Shown: piece by piece, positions 35,055-43,495 of the stretch
Layout: each line of letters opens with the position of its first letter
Position numbering within the stretch: position 1 is the stretch's first letter
Source of the DNA: CAVIQK01 sp964613035
Lineage (GTDB): Bacteria; Bacillota; Clostridia; Christensenellales; DTU072
NCBI GenBank assembly: GCA_964613035.1
Contig: CAZTFQ010000007.1
Coordinates: 1-64,000 of the forward strand
Direction: 5' to 3'
Length of the DNA stretch: 64,000 bases
Position numbers and translations under genes: made by a program
Notes under the pieces: model-generated
What the model saw: only the letters and a program-made list of their open reading frames with translations
Database searches by the model: none
What the model was told of the DNA's origin: nothing

Positions 35055-36233
35055 ATGAAAAAGCAATCTAAAATAGCATTAACGCTGATTATAACGGCGG
35101 TGCTGATTATCGCGGTGTCGCTAATCGTAATTTTACAAGACGTCACGATAGACGAGGGAGTCGGAGAACTTAACGGTCGATACGGGACCGTTATCGCCGA
35201 TATAGACGGGATAAAAGAAGCCAATCCGCGCTTCGTCGACATCGCGATGCTCGGCTCTCACGACGCCGTTACGGATACTATCGACAGGTCCGCTCCCATA
35301 GATTACAACGATAAGGATAAAGCTCAGGGAGTGCTGGATCCGTTGATAGGGGGTATTTCATATCGCTATGCGAAAACGCAGACCGTCGATATAACTCGAC
35401 AGCTCGGACAAGGGGCGAGGTTCTTTCATATCAAATGCACCGATTACGACGGAGAATGGTACGGCGCTCACTCCCATCTGTGCGGCAAGATGAGCGACTA
35501 TATCACGCAATTGTTGAAATATCTGGCGTCCGACGAGGCGAAGGGAGAAATAATCGTCTTGTTGTTCCAGATCACCTATTTCGGCGAAGGTCGGAATCTG
35601 GATACGTTTAACGAATTTTTGTTGCAGACGACGTATGACGGGAAGTCGATATTCGATTACGTCTATATCGACGACGCCGACTCGTTCGACGAAGGAGACG
35701 GCGGAACGAGAGTAGGGGACTTAAGATATCGCGATTTGACTTTAGACGGCTCCGCCCCGGGAGCGGTGATTTTTTATCGCAGAGAATATGGTAAGTTTAA
35801 GCCCGAGTGGGAAGGTAAAGGAAAATTGACAAAAAAATGCTTCGATATGGACGCCTGCGCCGTACACGATTGGCATAACGGCATAGGAGAAGAGCGACTT
35901 ATCGAAAAAATCAACGCCTCTTGCGATAAAATAGCCTCCGACGATAGTCTTTTGAGTAAGTTTAGGCTCAATCAGGCTCAGGCGTCGTTCGCCGTGCACG
36001 GAGCGGGAGAGTTCTTTTCGGTCATAGGGTCGTGGTCTCTCATACGTTTCGCGACGTCGTACAACGCGGCTCTTCTCGATAACGAAAATTTCGATAAATG
36101 GCTATCGGCAATGCCTGTTTTTCAAGTGGATTTTTGTAATAGCGACCATTATGATTTCAATAACCGCGTCAACGAAAAAATCAGAAAATTTAACGTCGAT
36201 TTAGTTGAAAGCATACTTAATTATAAATATTGA
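35055..36233 (+). CDS. PI-PLC X-domain-like phosphodiesterase, membrane-anchored or secreted
   Basis: 392 residues from ATG 35055; the 16-residue upstream extension lacks a ribosome site. An N-terminal hydrophobic helix (IALTLIITAVLIIAVSLIVIL) acts as signal or anchor without a lipobox. The catalytic fold of bacterial PI-specific phospholipase C is suggested by IAMLGSHDAVTD (first catalytic His), QLGQGARFFHIKC and YGAHSHLCG (second His region), in the order seen in that superfamily. Substrates range from phosphatidylinositol to GPI-linked glycans. It has its own promoter and is flanked by carbohydrate genes. A purely structural PLC-like role is also possible. Confidence 0.75.
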   Translation: MKKQSKIALTLIITAVLIIAVSLIVILQDVTIDEGVGELNGRYGTVIADIDGIKEANPRFVDIAMLGSHDAVTDTIDRSAPIDYNDKDKAQGVLDPLIGGISYRYAKTQTVDITRQLGQGARFFHIKCTDYDGEWYGAHSHLCGKMSDYITQLLKYLASDEAKGEIIVLLFQITYFGEGRNLDTFNEFLLQTTYDGKSIFDYVYIDDADSFDEGDGGTRVGDLRYRDLTLDGSAPGAVIFYRREYGKFKPEWEGKGKLTKKCFDMDACAVHDWHNGIGEERLIEKINASCDKIASDDSLLSKFRLNQAQASFAVHGAGEFFSVIGSWSLIRFATSYNAALLDNENFDKWLSAMPVFQVDFCNSDHYDFNNRVNEKIRKFNVDLVESILNYKY

Positions 36234-36258
36234 CACGGCGAAAATAAAAAGTTAAAAT
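36230..36258 (+). promoter_or_regulatory. Sigma-A promoter of the esterase/alpha-galactosidase operon
   Basis: TTGACA (36230-36235), 17-base spacer, TAAAAT (36253-36258), near-consensus. The -35 overlaps the stop codon of the preceding gene. Confidence 0.85.
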
Positions 36259-36268
36259 GGACTTGTCG

Positions 36269-36313
36269 TGCGAAGGTCGGACCTATAACGCATATCGCGT
36301 ACCGACGTTCGCA
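36269..36313 (+). promoter_or_regulatory. Long stem-loop at the 5' end of the esterase/alpha-galactosidase leader
   Basis: TGCGAAGGTCGG (36269-36280) pairs with CCGACGTTCGCA (36302-36313) over 12 positions with one mismatch. The 21-base loop contains an inner ACGC/GCGT stem (36288-36300). The predicted transcript starts at about 36265, just before it. No T run follows. An RNA-stability or operator role is inference. Confidence 0.6.
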
Positions 36314-36341
36314 GAAAAACATTCAGACAGGAGACGGCGTC

Positions 36342-37172
36342 ATGATAATTGAAAAAATCGATCTTTATAACTATTTCGGCATAAAAAAGGGCAACGTGAG
36401 CGGAGGATATCTCAGTACGTATTCCAGAGATTATCAAACCGAGATTAAGCGCAAGGTGCGTCCTGCGGTGCTGGTAATTCCGGGCGGAGCGTATACTATG
36501 GTTTCCGGCAGAGAAGGAGAGCCCGTCGCGCTCGGATTTTTGAACGAGGGCTATTCCGCTTTCGTCCTCGATTACAGCGTCAACGTCCCTTACCCGATCG
36601 CTTTTAACGAAGCGCTCATGGCATTGGCTTATATCAGAGAAAACGCCGATAAATACTTTGTGGACGTAGAGCATATAGTCGCGATAGGTTTCTCCGCGGG
36701 CGGGCATCTTACGGGAACGATCGCGACCGCAACGGAAGAAGAACTGAAGAGCGTCCCGTTTTCCGTATCCAAGCCCGACGCTGTCGTCTTGTCGTACCCC
36801 GTCGTCACTACGGGGGAATTCACTCACGAGATGACTAAAAACATCATCTCGGACAACGAGCGTATCGACCTCGAGAAGCTGTCCGTAGAGAAGAGAGTCG
36901 ACGGAAACAGCGTCCCGGCGTTCATTTGGCATACCTACGAGGACGGCGGCGTATCCGTAGAAAACTCCCTGATGCTAGCCGAGGCGTACAGAAAAGCGGG
37001 AGTGCCGTTTTCGCTGCATATTTTCGAGAAGGGTTGGCACGGACTCAGTGTCTGCAACCGCGAGACGGCAGACGATTCGCCCGAACACTTCGCGCTTGCG
37101 CACGTGAGCAAGTGGCTGGAGCTGGCTATCGATTGGCTGAGAACGAGAGGCTTCGAAGTAAAGAATATCTAG
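36342..37172 (+). CDS. Alpha/beta-hydrolase esterase (acetyl-esterase type)
   Basis: 276 residues without a signal peptide. The oxyanion strand reads VLVIPGGAYTMVSGREGEP (HGGG-like position is PGGA), the nucleophile elbow is AIGFSAGGHL (GxSxG, Ser at about residue 116), and the catalytic His is in KGWHGLSVCNRE near the C-terminus. This arrangement matches the BD-FAE/acetyl-xylan esterase-like group of hydrolases. In a two-gene operon with alpha-galactosidase it probably deacetylates imported oligosaccharides. The spacing to the next gene is 9 bases. Confidence 0.85.
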   Translation: MIIEKIDLYNYFGIKKGNVSGGYLSTYSRDYQTEIKRKVRPAVLVIPGGAYTMVSGREGEPVALGFLNEGYSAFVLDYSVNVPYPIAFNEALMALAYIRENADKYFVDVEHIVAIGFSAGGHLTGTIATATEEELKSVPFSVSKPDAVVLSYPVVTTGEFTHEMTKNIISDNERIDLEKLSVEKRVDGNSVPAFIWHTYEDGGVSVENSLMLAEAYRKAGVPFSLHIFEKGWHGLSVCNRETADDSPEHFALAHVSKWLELAIDWLRTRGFEVKNI

Positions 37173-37181
37173 GAGACGATT

Positions 37182-39359
37182 ATGATAGAATATATCGAGT
37201 CTAAGAGAGCGTTTTTATTGAGCGGTAAGGGATATTGCTATGCAATGTACGTCAATCGGGCGGGCTTTTTGCAACAGCTGTATTACGGCAAGCCTATATC
37301 CGTAGGCGATCTCGATATGCTGATATCCGTACACGGAATATCCGCGTCGCCCGATCCCGACGATATCAATTACGAGACTTTTACCGACAATATGCCTAGC
37401 GAATGCGGCTGTTTCGGCAAGGGAGATTATCGCCCTTCGACGGTTATAATCAATCGCGTCGACGGTGCGTCGATGAGCAGACTTAAGTATCTTTCTCACA
37501 GCGTGACCGCCGGTGCGCTCGACCTCGGCGACCTGCCTCATACGCGCAGCTGCGACGAAACGCTCACCGTTATATTGAAAGACGACCTTTCCGATACGGA
37601 AATAGCTCTCAATTATTCCGTAACAGCCGATTCTCCCGTTCTGGTACGCAATCTGGTCGTGCGTAACGTCGGAAAAGAGCCTATCGACCTTAAGAAAGCG
37701 TATTCTTTCTGCTTGGATTTACCCGATTCGGGCAGATATTCCGCGATGAGACTTGCCGGCGGCTGGGCTACGGAACGTACCCCCAAGGTTACGCCTTTGA
37801 CGGACGGTACCCTCAGAGTAGAATCTGCAGTGGGGTTTTCTTCCCACAGAATGAATCCTTTCTTAGGGATACTAGTAGACGATTGCAATGAAGACGGCGG
37901 CGAGTGCTACGGCTTTAATCTGTTGTACAGCGGTTCCTTTGCATTGATAGCGGATACGTCGTATCAACAGCGTCTCCGTATCTGCGGCGGAATCAACGAT
38001 ACGATGTTCTCCTGGCACTTGGAATCGGGGGAAGAATTGGTTACGCCTCAGGTCGCCATGTGTTATTCGTCGGGCGGTCTGGGAGAAATGTCCAGAGGAT
38101 ATCACGACTTTTTCCGCGATTATATAATCAATCCTAAATTTGCCTATAAGCATCATCCGATAGTCATCAACAACTGGGAAGGGACGTATTTCGACTTCGA
38201 CAACGATAAGCTCTTCGCAATAATCGACGCGGCTAAGGATACCGGCATAGACACGTTCGTCTTAGACGACGGATGGTTCGGCGCGCGTAACGACGACAAG
38301 AGAGGCTTAGGCGACTGGTACGTCAACGAAAACAAGCTCCGCGGCGGACTTAAACCCGTCATCGACAGATGTAAACGTAACGGACTTAAATTCGGTCTCT
38401 GGTTCGAGCCCGAGATGATATCCGAGGACAGCGACTTGTATCGCGCGCATCCCGACTGGGCTATCAAAAAGGACGGCGTCGAGCCGTGCCGTTGCCGCAA
38501 TCAGCTTATACTGGACTTCACCAGAGCGGAAATCGTCGACTATATATTCGAGACGGTCTCGAAAATTCTCGGAGAAAACGATATATCTTACGTCAAATGG
38601 GACAGAAATAAGGAGATGACGGAATTTTTCTCCGCGTCGCTTTCCTCCGACCGCCAGGGAGAATTCGTGCATAGATATACTCTGGGGTTCTATAACCTCG
38701 CAAGAAGGCTTCAGGAGGCTTTTCCCGACGTGTTTTTCGAAGGATGTGCGGGAGGCGGCGGAAGATTCGACGGCGGCGCGCTGTATTACTATCCTCAGAT
38801 ATGGACCAGCGACGACACCGACGGACTGGAGAGAACTAAGATTCAGTGGGGTACTTCTATGTGCTATCCCGTGTCGAGTATGAGCTGTCACGTCGCGGCT
38901 TGTCCCAATCACCAGACGGGACGTACGACTCCGTTCTCAACCAGAGGCGCCATAGCGTCTCTCGGCTCTACGGGATACGAGCTGGACCTCGCCAAGTTGA
39001 CGGAAGAAGAAAAGCGTCTGGTCATAGAACAGGTCGCCGCTTATAAGAGAATAGAAGAGCTTGTGATTAAAGGAGACCTCTTCAGAATTTCGGATCCTTT
39101 TAAGAGTAATTACTTCTGTGAAATGCTCGTCTCTAAAGACAAGTCGAGAGCGTATCTCGTATGCGAAAGATTCCGCACGACGCCTTGCGAGCACGATATA
39201 GTGATGAAGCTAAAAGGTCTCGACGAGAACAAGACCTATATAGTCCTGCAGTCGGGAGTTAAAGCGACGGGAGCCGCTCTTATGAACGTCGGACTTCTCT
39301 ATCCGCGCCTCTTCGATTGCGAGAGCGTTACCCTCAATCTGGAAGAAGCCTCCGACTAG
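37182..39359 (+). CDS. Alpha-galactosidase, GH36
   Basis: 725 residues, typical of GH36. An N-terminal beta-sandwich is followed by a TIM barrel with TFVLDDGWFGARNDD, GLKFGLWFEPEMIS, the nucleophile Asp in YVKWDRNKEM (D474), FEGCAGGGGRFDGG and the acid/base Asp in IWTSDDTDGLER (D544). It hydrolyses terminal alpha-1,6-galactosyl residues as in raffinose, melibiose or galactomannan fragments. There is no signal peptide, so it acts in the cytoplasm. It is second after the esterase, and a terminator follows. Confidence 0.96.
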   Translation: MIEYIESKRAFLLSGKGYCYAMYVNRAGFLQQLYYGKPISVGDLDMLISVHGISASPDPDDINYETFTDNMPSECGCFGKGDYRPSTVIINRVDGASMSRLKYLSHSVTAGALDLGDLPHTRSCDETLTVILKDDLSDTEIALNYSVTADSPVLVRNLVVRNVGKEPIDLKKAYSFCLDLPDSGRYSAMRLAGGWATERTPKVTPLTDGTLRVESAVGFSSHRMNPFLGILVDDCNEDGGECYGFNLLYSGSFALIADTSYQQRLRICGGINDTMFSWHLESGEELVTPQVAMCYSSGGLGEMSRGYHDFFRDYIINPKFAYKHHPIVINNWEGTYFDFDNDKLFAIIDAAKDTGIDTFVLDDGWFGARNDDKRGLGDWYVNENKLRGGLKPVIDRCKRNGLKFGLWFEPEMISEDSDLYRAHPDWAIKKDGVEPCRCRNQLILDFTRAEIVDYIFETVSKILGENDISYVKWDRNKEMTEFFSASLSSDRQGEFVHRYTLGFYNLARRLQEAFPDVFFEGCAGGGGRFDGGALYYYPQIWTSDDTDGLERTKIQWGTSMCYPVSSMSCHVAACPNHQTGRTTPFSTRGAIASLGSTGYELDLAKLTEEEKRLVIEQVAAYKRIEELVIKGDLFRISDPFKSNYFCEMLVSKDKSRAYLVCERFRTTPCEHDIVMKLKGLDENKTYIVLQSGVKATGAALMNVGLLYPRLFDCESVTLNLEEASD

Positions 39360-39396
39360 TCGGCGACGGTGCGAAAAAAAGTTAAACAGGTTGTTA

Positions 39397-39423
39397 AAAC
39401 GCTTGAGAAATCGAGCGTTTTTT
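39397..39423 (+). terminator. Terminator after the alpha-galactosidase gene
   Basis: AAACGCTTGA (39397-39406), loop GAAA, TCGAGCGTTT (39411-39420), then TTT. There is one T-G pair in the stem. Confidence 0.85.
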
Positions 39424-39477
39424 CGTATTAATAGGACGATTGAAAAGAAAAATTTAAGTTTTTATTAAAAAGCGATA

Positions 39478-39507
39478 TTGACTTGTTAAGAGATAATTGT
39501 ATATAAT
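39478..39507 (+). promoter_or_regulatory. Sigma-A promoter of the flavoprotein/aconitase X operon
   Basis: TTGACT (39478-39483), 18-base spacer, TATAAT (39502-39507). Ribosome site AAGGGAG (39525-39531) then leads to ATG 39541. Confidence 0.85.
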
Positions 39508-39540
39508 ATTCTTATCAACCTTTTAAGGGAGTTTTTGCGT

Positions 39541-41595
39541 ATGAAACAAGAGTATCAATCATTATTCACGCCTTGGAAAATAGGCAACTGCGAGATTAAA
39601 AACCGCATCGTTATGACTTCTATGGGTGGCACGTCCATATTCGGCTGGATGGAGCCCAATCATTTCGACGAAGAAGCCGCCCGCTTTTTGCTCGAGAGAG
39701 CCCAAAACAACGTCGGTCTTATCCTACCCGGCATCGCGCCCATAAGAGATATCCTCTTAGGCAAGTGGCTCTATCAGGGCAAAGGAAAGTTTAAGAAACT
39801 GAAAGCCTTCATGGAAGAATTTCACAAGACGGGAGCCAAACTTTTCGTTCAATTGACGGCGGGATTCGGCAGAAGCCTCGCCATCAACGATATTATGATT
39901 AAAGCTATCCACAACAAGACTCTGGGCAAGGTTCTTAAGCCCGTTTTGGACGTGGATTATCTGACCGCCAGCGCGTCGCGTACCCCCAACAGATGGGATA
40001 ATACTTGCTGGTCGCGTCCTCTGACCGTAGAAGAAATACACGAGATGATAGAAGCCTTCGCCAAGACGTCCCTTCTTTTGAAAGAAGCCGGCGTGGACGG
40101 TGTGGAAATACACGCCGTGCACGAAGGATACCTCATAGATCAGTTCACGATGAGATACACCAATCTCCGTGACGACGAGTACGGCGGAAGTTTCGAGAAT
40201 CGTTATCGCTTCCCCGTAGAGATAGTCAAGGCAATCAAAGAGCGTTGCGGAAAGGACTTCCCCGTCTCTTTACGTTACTCCGTTTTGTCCAAGACGAAAG
40301 GTTTCCAGGAAGGCGCTCTTCCCGGAGAAGAGTACGTAGAAGTCGGCAGAGATATGGAGGAATCGGAAAAAGCCGCCAAATATCTCCAGGACGCCGGTTA
40401 CGATATGCTCAACTGCGACAACGGAACCTACGACGCCTGGTACTGGGCTCATCCCGCGCCTTATATGCCCGACAACTGCAACTTAGAGGACGTGGAGCAT
40501 ATTAAGAAGTTTGTCGATATTCCGGTCGTGTGCGCGGGCAAAATGACCCTCGACGCTGGTGCCAAGGCGGTAGGAGAAGGCCGTATAGACGCAATGGGCG
40601 TAGCGAGACAATTCCTTACCGATCCCGAGTGGATAACCAAGCTTCTCGACGACGACGAAGAGTCCATTCATCCTTGCATACATTGTCACAACGCTTGCTT
40701 CAATATGGCGCATTACGAGGGCGTAGGCAACGATCAGTCTCTATCCGACAACGCCGGTATGGCAAGATGTGCGCTCAATCCTATGACGATGCAGTCAAAG
40801 AAATATAAAATCGTCCCCGCCAAGAAGATTAAAAGAGTTGCCGTTATCGGCGGCGGCATAGGCGGTATGGAAGTAGCCAGAGTCGCTACGATGAGAGGTC
40901 ATAAGGTCACTATTTACGAGAAGAGCTCCGTCCTCGGCGGCGTGTTCATCGCGGCAGCCGCACCGTCCTTTAAGGATAAGGATAAAGAACTCATCAAGTG
41001 GTACGAGAAGGAGATGAAAGACCTCGGAATAGAAATTAAGTTTAATACCGAGATAAAGGACGTCGATTCTCTCGACGCGGACGTCGTGGTCGTGGCAACG
41101 GGGTCCGTTGCGAGAAAGCTTCGCGTAAAAGGCGGAGAGAAGGCGATTGAGGCGTGCGATTATCTGCTCGGCAAAAAAGAAGTGGGCGACAGAGTAGTCG
41201 TCATAGGCGGCGGACTTACCGGCTGCGAAATGGCTCTCGACCTCTACAATAAGGGTAAGACGCCTATAATCGTCGAGATGAAAAACGATCTCGTCGCGGT
41301 CAAGGGCGTGTGCCTCGCCAACTCTTCATACCTCAGAGACTTCTTTAAGCTACACAAAGTGGACGTCAGACTCAATACGGGCGTCGCGGAGATCACCGAC
41401 AACGGCGTCATAGTGGTGGATAAAGACGGCAATAAAGAGCTCATAGAGGCGGATTCCGTCGTGGCAAGTATCGGTTATATTCCCGCTCCGATCGCGGAAG
41501 GCAAAGGAAAAGTCAAACTGGTCGGCGACTGTAACGGCATAGGCAACCTCCGCACCGTCGTATGGCGCGCGTGGGACGTTGCGATGAAGATTTAA
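39541..41595 (+). CDS. Old-yellow-enzyme/2,4-dienoyl-CoA-reductase-type flavin-iron-sulfur oxidoreductase
   Basis: 684 residues from ATG 39541. The N-terminal half is an FMN-binding OYE barrel (YQSLFTPWKIGNCEIKNRIVM, then DGVEIHAVHEGYLIDQF, then NRYRFPVEIV). The iron-sulfur binding motif is C379-x-x-C-x-x-x-C in CIHCHNAC with a fourth Cys in ARCALNP. The C-terminal half binds FAD and NAD(P): VAVIGGGIGGMEVARVA and VVVIGGGLTGCEMALDLY. This is the domain set of 2,4-dienoyl-CoA reductase, trimethylamine dehydrogenase and bile-acid BaiCD/BaiH enzymes. These reduce or oxidise unsaturated or amine substrates. It is the first gene before an aconitase X pair, so a joint pathway on a small unsaturated acid is likely. 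The substrate is unknown. Confidence 0.9.
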   Translation: MKQEYQSLFTPWKIGNCEIKNRIVMTSMGGTSIFGWMEPNHFDEEAARFLLERAQNNVGLILPGIAPIRDILLGKWLYQGKGKFKKLKAFMEEFHKTGAKLFVQLTAGFGRSLAINDIMIKAIHNKTLGKVLKPVLDVDYLTASASRTPNRWDNTCWSRPLTVEEIHEMIEAFAKTSLLLKEAGVDGVEIHAVHEGYLIDQFTMRYTNLRDDEYGGSFENRYRFPVEIVKAIKERCGKDFPVSLRYSVLSKTKGFQEGALPGEEYVEVGRDMEESEKAAKYLQDAGYDMLNCDNGTYDAWYWAHPAPYMPDNCNLEDVEHIKKFVDIPVVCAGKMTLDAGAKAVGEGRIDAMGVARQFLTDPEWITKLLDDDEESIHPCIHCHNACFNMAHYEGVGNDQSLSDNAGMARCALNPMTMQSKKYKIVPAKKIKRVAVIGGGIGGMEVARVATMRGHKVTIYEKSSVLGGVFIAAAAPSFKDKDKELIKWYEKEMKDLGIEIKFNTEIKDVDSLDADVVVVATGSVARKLRVKGGEKAIEACDYLLGKKEVGDRVVVIGGGLTGCEMALDLYNKGKTPIIVEMKNDLVAVKGVCLANSSYLRDFFKLHKVDVRLNTGVAEITDNGVIVVDKDGNKELIEADSVVASIGYIPAPIAEGKGKVKLVGDCNGIGNLRTVVWRAWDVAMKI

Positions 41596-41605
41596 GGAGA
41601 TTATT

Positions 41606-42877
41606 ATGGAACTGACTAAAAATCAACAGGAAATATTAGACGGCTCTCAAGGCGAGGTCATGGCTAAGATTATGAAGACTCTCGTCATGTACGGAGAGAC
41701 TTTCGGCGCGACCAAAATGGTCCCCGTCACGTCTACCTACGGACATATTGTGACGAGCTTCGGCGTAATCGTAATCAAGGGCGTGTTCGACCTCATGGAC
41801 AGACTGATAGAAGCAGGAGTGACTTCCAAACAGAAGTTCTCCGCAGACCCCAGACCCGTCGATAAAAACGTGCCTAAGAATCTTCTTCAGGATATCGTAT
41901 TCAAGGTTATGTACGGTCCGCAAAAGAGATACGAGAAACAGCTTAAAGCTCTCGGACTGCTCTCCGACGACTCTTTCACCTGCGCGTGTTATTTCCCTGA
42001 AGTGGGCAATCGTCCTAAAAAAGGAGATATCCTCTCCTGGGCAGAATCGTCCGCGGTCAATTACGCCAATTCAGTACTGGGCGCCAGATGTAACCGTAAC
42101 TCGGGAATAATAGAATTGTTCGGATCCATAGTCGGCTACGTGCCGTACTTCGGTCTCCTCACCGACGAGGGTAGAAAAGCGAGCTGGATTGTGGAGATCA
42201 AAACTTCAAAGAAGCCCGAAGCTCAGCTCCTAGGCTCCGCCATCGGAATGAAGGTCTTAGAGGACGTACCGTACATTAAAGGACTCGACAAGTGGATAGG
42301 CACGGAGCTCAACGACGAGGCTACGTCCTATCTTAAGGACTTCGGCGCGGCGACCGCCTCCAACGGTTCCGTAGGTCTATATCACGTGGAGAACCTCACC
42401 CCCGAAGCTGTGGAGATGGGCGAAAAACTTATCAAAGAGGATGCCAAAGTCTTCGTTGTGGATGACCAAACTCTCGAAAACGTTAAAAACTCTTATCCCG
42501 TCATTTGGGAGAACAAAGAAGCCAAGCCCAAGCTCTGCTTCATGGGATGTCCTCATATGACTCTCGCTCAGCTCAAGGATTGGACTCATCGCCTCGAAGA
42601 AAAACTCGAGAGCAAGGGCCGCAAGAGAGTGACGATTAAGACGGTCTTCACGTCGGCTCCCGCGGTCATTAAAGAATTTGAAAAGACCTCCGAGTACGCT
42701 CGCCTCAGGAAGATGGGCGTAGTGGTGTCCTATATATGTCCTCTGATGTATATGAACAACCCCCTGTGCGCCAAGATGCCCGTCATCACCAATTCCAATA
42801 AGCTCCGCACGTATACTTCGTGCAGATACTATAGCGACCAAGAAATTCTCGATCAGATTACGGGAGGTAACAAGTAA
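41606..42877 (+). CDS. Aconitase X (AcnX) large subunit
   Basis: 423 residues, the length and pattern of the aconitase X catalytic subunit (former DUF521), including YPVTSTYGHI-like N-terminal blocks, CACYFPEVGNRPKKGDILSWAESSAVNYANSVLGARCNRNSG (split across two motifs with candidate iron-sulfur Cys) and the C-terminal TSCRYYSDQE. The known members are archaeal phosphomevalonate dehydratase and bacterial cis-3-hydroxy-L-proline dehydratase. The single-gene fused form is absent here: the small swivelling subunit follows separately. The last base of the stop is shared with the start of the next gene (TAATG), giving tight coupling. Confidence 0.92.
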   Translation: MELTKNQQEILDGSQGEVMAKIMKTLVMYGETFGATKMVPVTSTYGHIVTSFGVIVIKGVFDLMDRLIEAGVTSKQKFSADPRPVDKNVPKNLLQDIVFKVMYGPQKRYEKQLKALGLLSDDSFTCACYFPEVGNRPKKGDILSWAESSAVNYANSVLGARCNRNSGIIELFGSIVGYVPYFGLLTDEGRKASWIVEIKTSKKPEAQLLGSAIGMKVLEDVPYIKGLDKWIGTELNDEATSYLKDFGAATASNGSVGLYHVENLTPEAVEMGEKLIKEDAKVFVVDDQTLENVKNSYPVIWENKEAKPKLCFMGCPHMTLAQLKDWTHRLEEKLESKGRKRVTIKTVFTSAPAVIKEFEKTSEYARLRKMGVVVSYICPLMYMNNPLCAKMPVITNSNKLRTYTSCRYYSDQEILDQITGGNK

Positions 42878-43314
42878 TGGAAAAGATTTTTTCGGGCAGA
42901 ACGGTAGTCCCCGGGACCGTGACGTTAAAAGCACTGGTATCGAGAGAAGGTTTCAATACGCTGGCTTCTTTCAAAGATTGCTCCGAGGGTAAAAATATTT
43001 GTACGGACCAGAACAATCGCGACCTGTACGGAAAGTCCACCGTGGGAGTGGCGCTGTGTCTTCCTCAGACCATAGGCTCCACTACGGGCGGTATGGTGCT
43101 GTACAATTCCGCCGTGATAGGATGCAATCCCGGCGCGATGTTATTCTCCAAGCCTATCGATTCTCTGGCGGCTGCCGGTGCGATTTTGGCTTCCGTTTGG
43201 ACTCCCAACAACATCCCCACCGTGGACGGACTGGGAGACGAATTCCTCGCGTACGTTCAGGACGGCGACGAGATAGAGATAACTTCCGACGGTAAAGTCA
43301 TCGTCAGAAGATAA
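42877..43314 (+). CDS. Aconitase X small subunit (DUF126-type swivel domain)
   Basis: 145 residues, typical of the small AcnX subunit, which closes over the active site. Recognisable blocks are the N-terminal FSGRTVVPGTVTLKALVSREGFN, a mid SVGVALCLPQTIGSTTGG-like stretch and a C-terminal beta-rich QDGDEIEITSDGKV tail. It completes a two-subunit hydro-lyase with the gene at 41606. The substrate is not known. Confidence 0.92.
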   Translation: MEKIFSGRTVVPGTVTLKALVSREGFNTLASFKDCSEGKNICTDQNNRDLYGKSTVGVALCLPQTIGSTTGGMVLYNSAVIGCNPGAMLFSKPIDSLAAAGAILASVWTPNNIPTVDGLGDEFLAYVQDGDEIEITSDGKVIVRR

Positions 43315-43338
43315 ACCTTCGACTTAACTAAAACGGAC

Positions 43339-43370
43339 CTCCGCGGCGAGTATCGTCGCGGAGATTTTTT
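43339..43370 (+). terminator. Terminator of the aconitase X operon
   Basis: CTCCGCGGCGA (43339-43349), loop GTA, TCGTCGCGGAG (43353-43363), then six T. The stem is 11 bp with one G-U pair. Confidence 0.9.
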
Positions 43371-43427
43371 ATATCGCCAAAAGGGAAATAAAACAGTAAA
43401 AAATCAAAGCGAAATTTTTTCATCCCG

Positions 43428-43455
43428 TTGACAATCGATTTTCAAAAAATATAAT
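43428..43455 (+). promoter_or_regulatory. Consensus sigma-A promoter of the FliB-like gene
   Basis: TTGACA (43428-43433), 16-base spacer, TATAAT (43450-43455). Both hexamers are perfect. Confidence 0.9.
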
Positions 43456-43495
43456 TATTTTTGTGGACGATCGTGTCTTAACGGGGGTGAAACAT

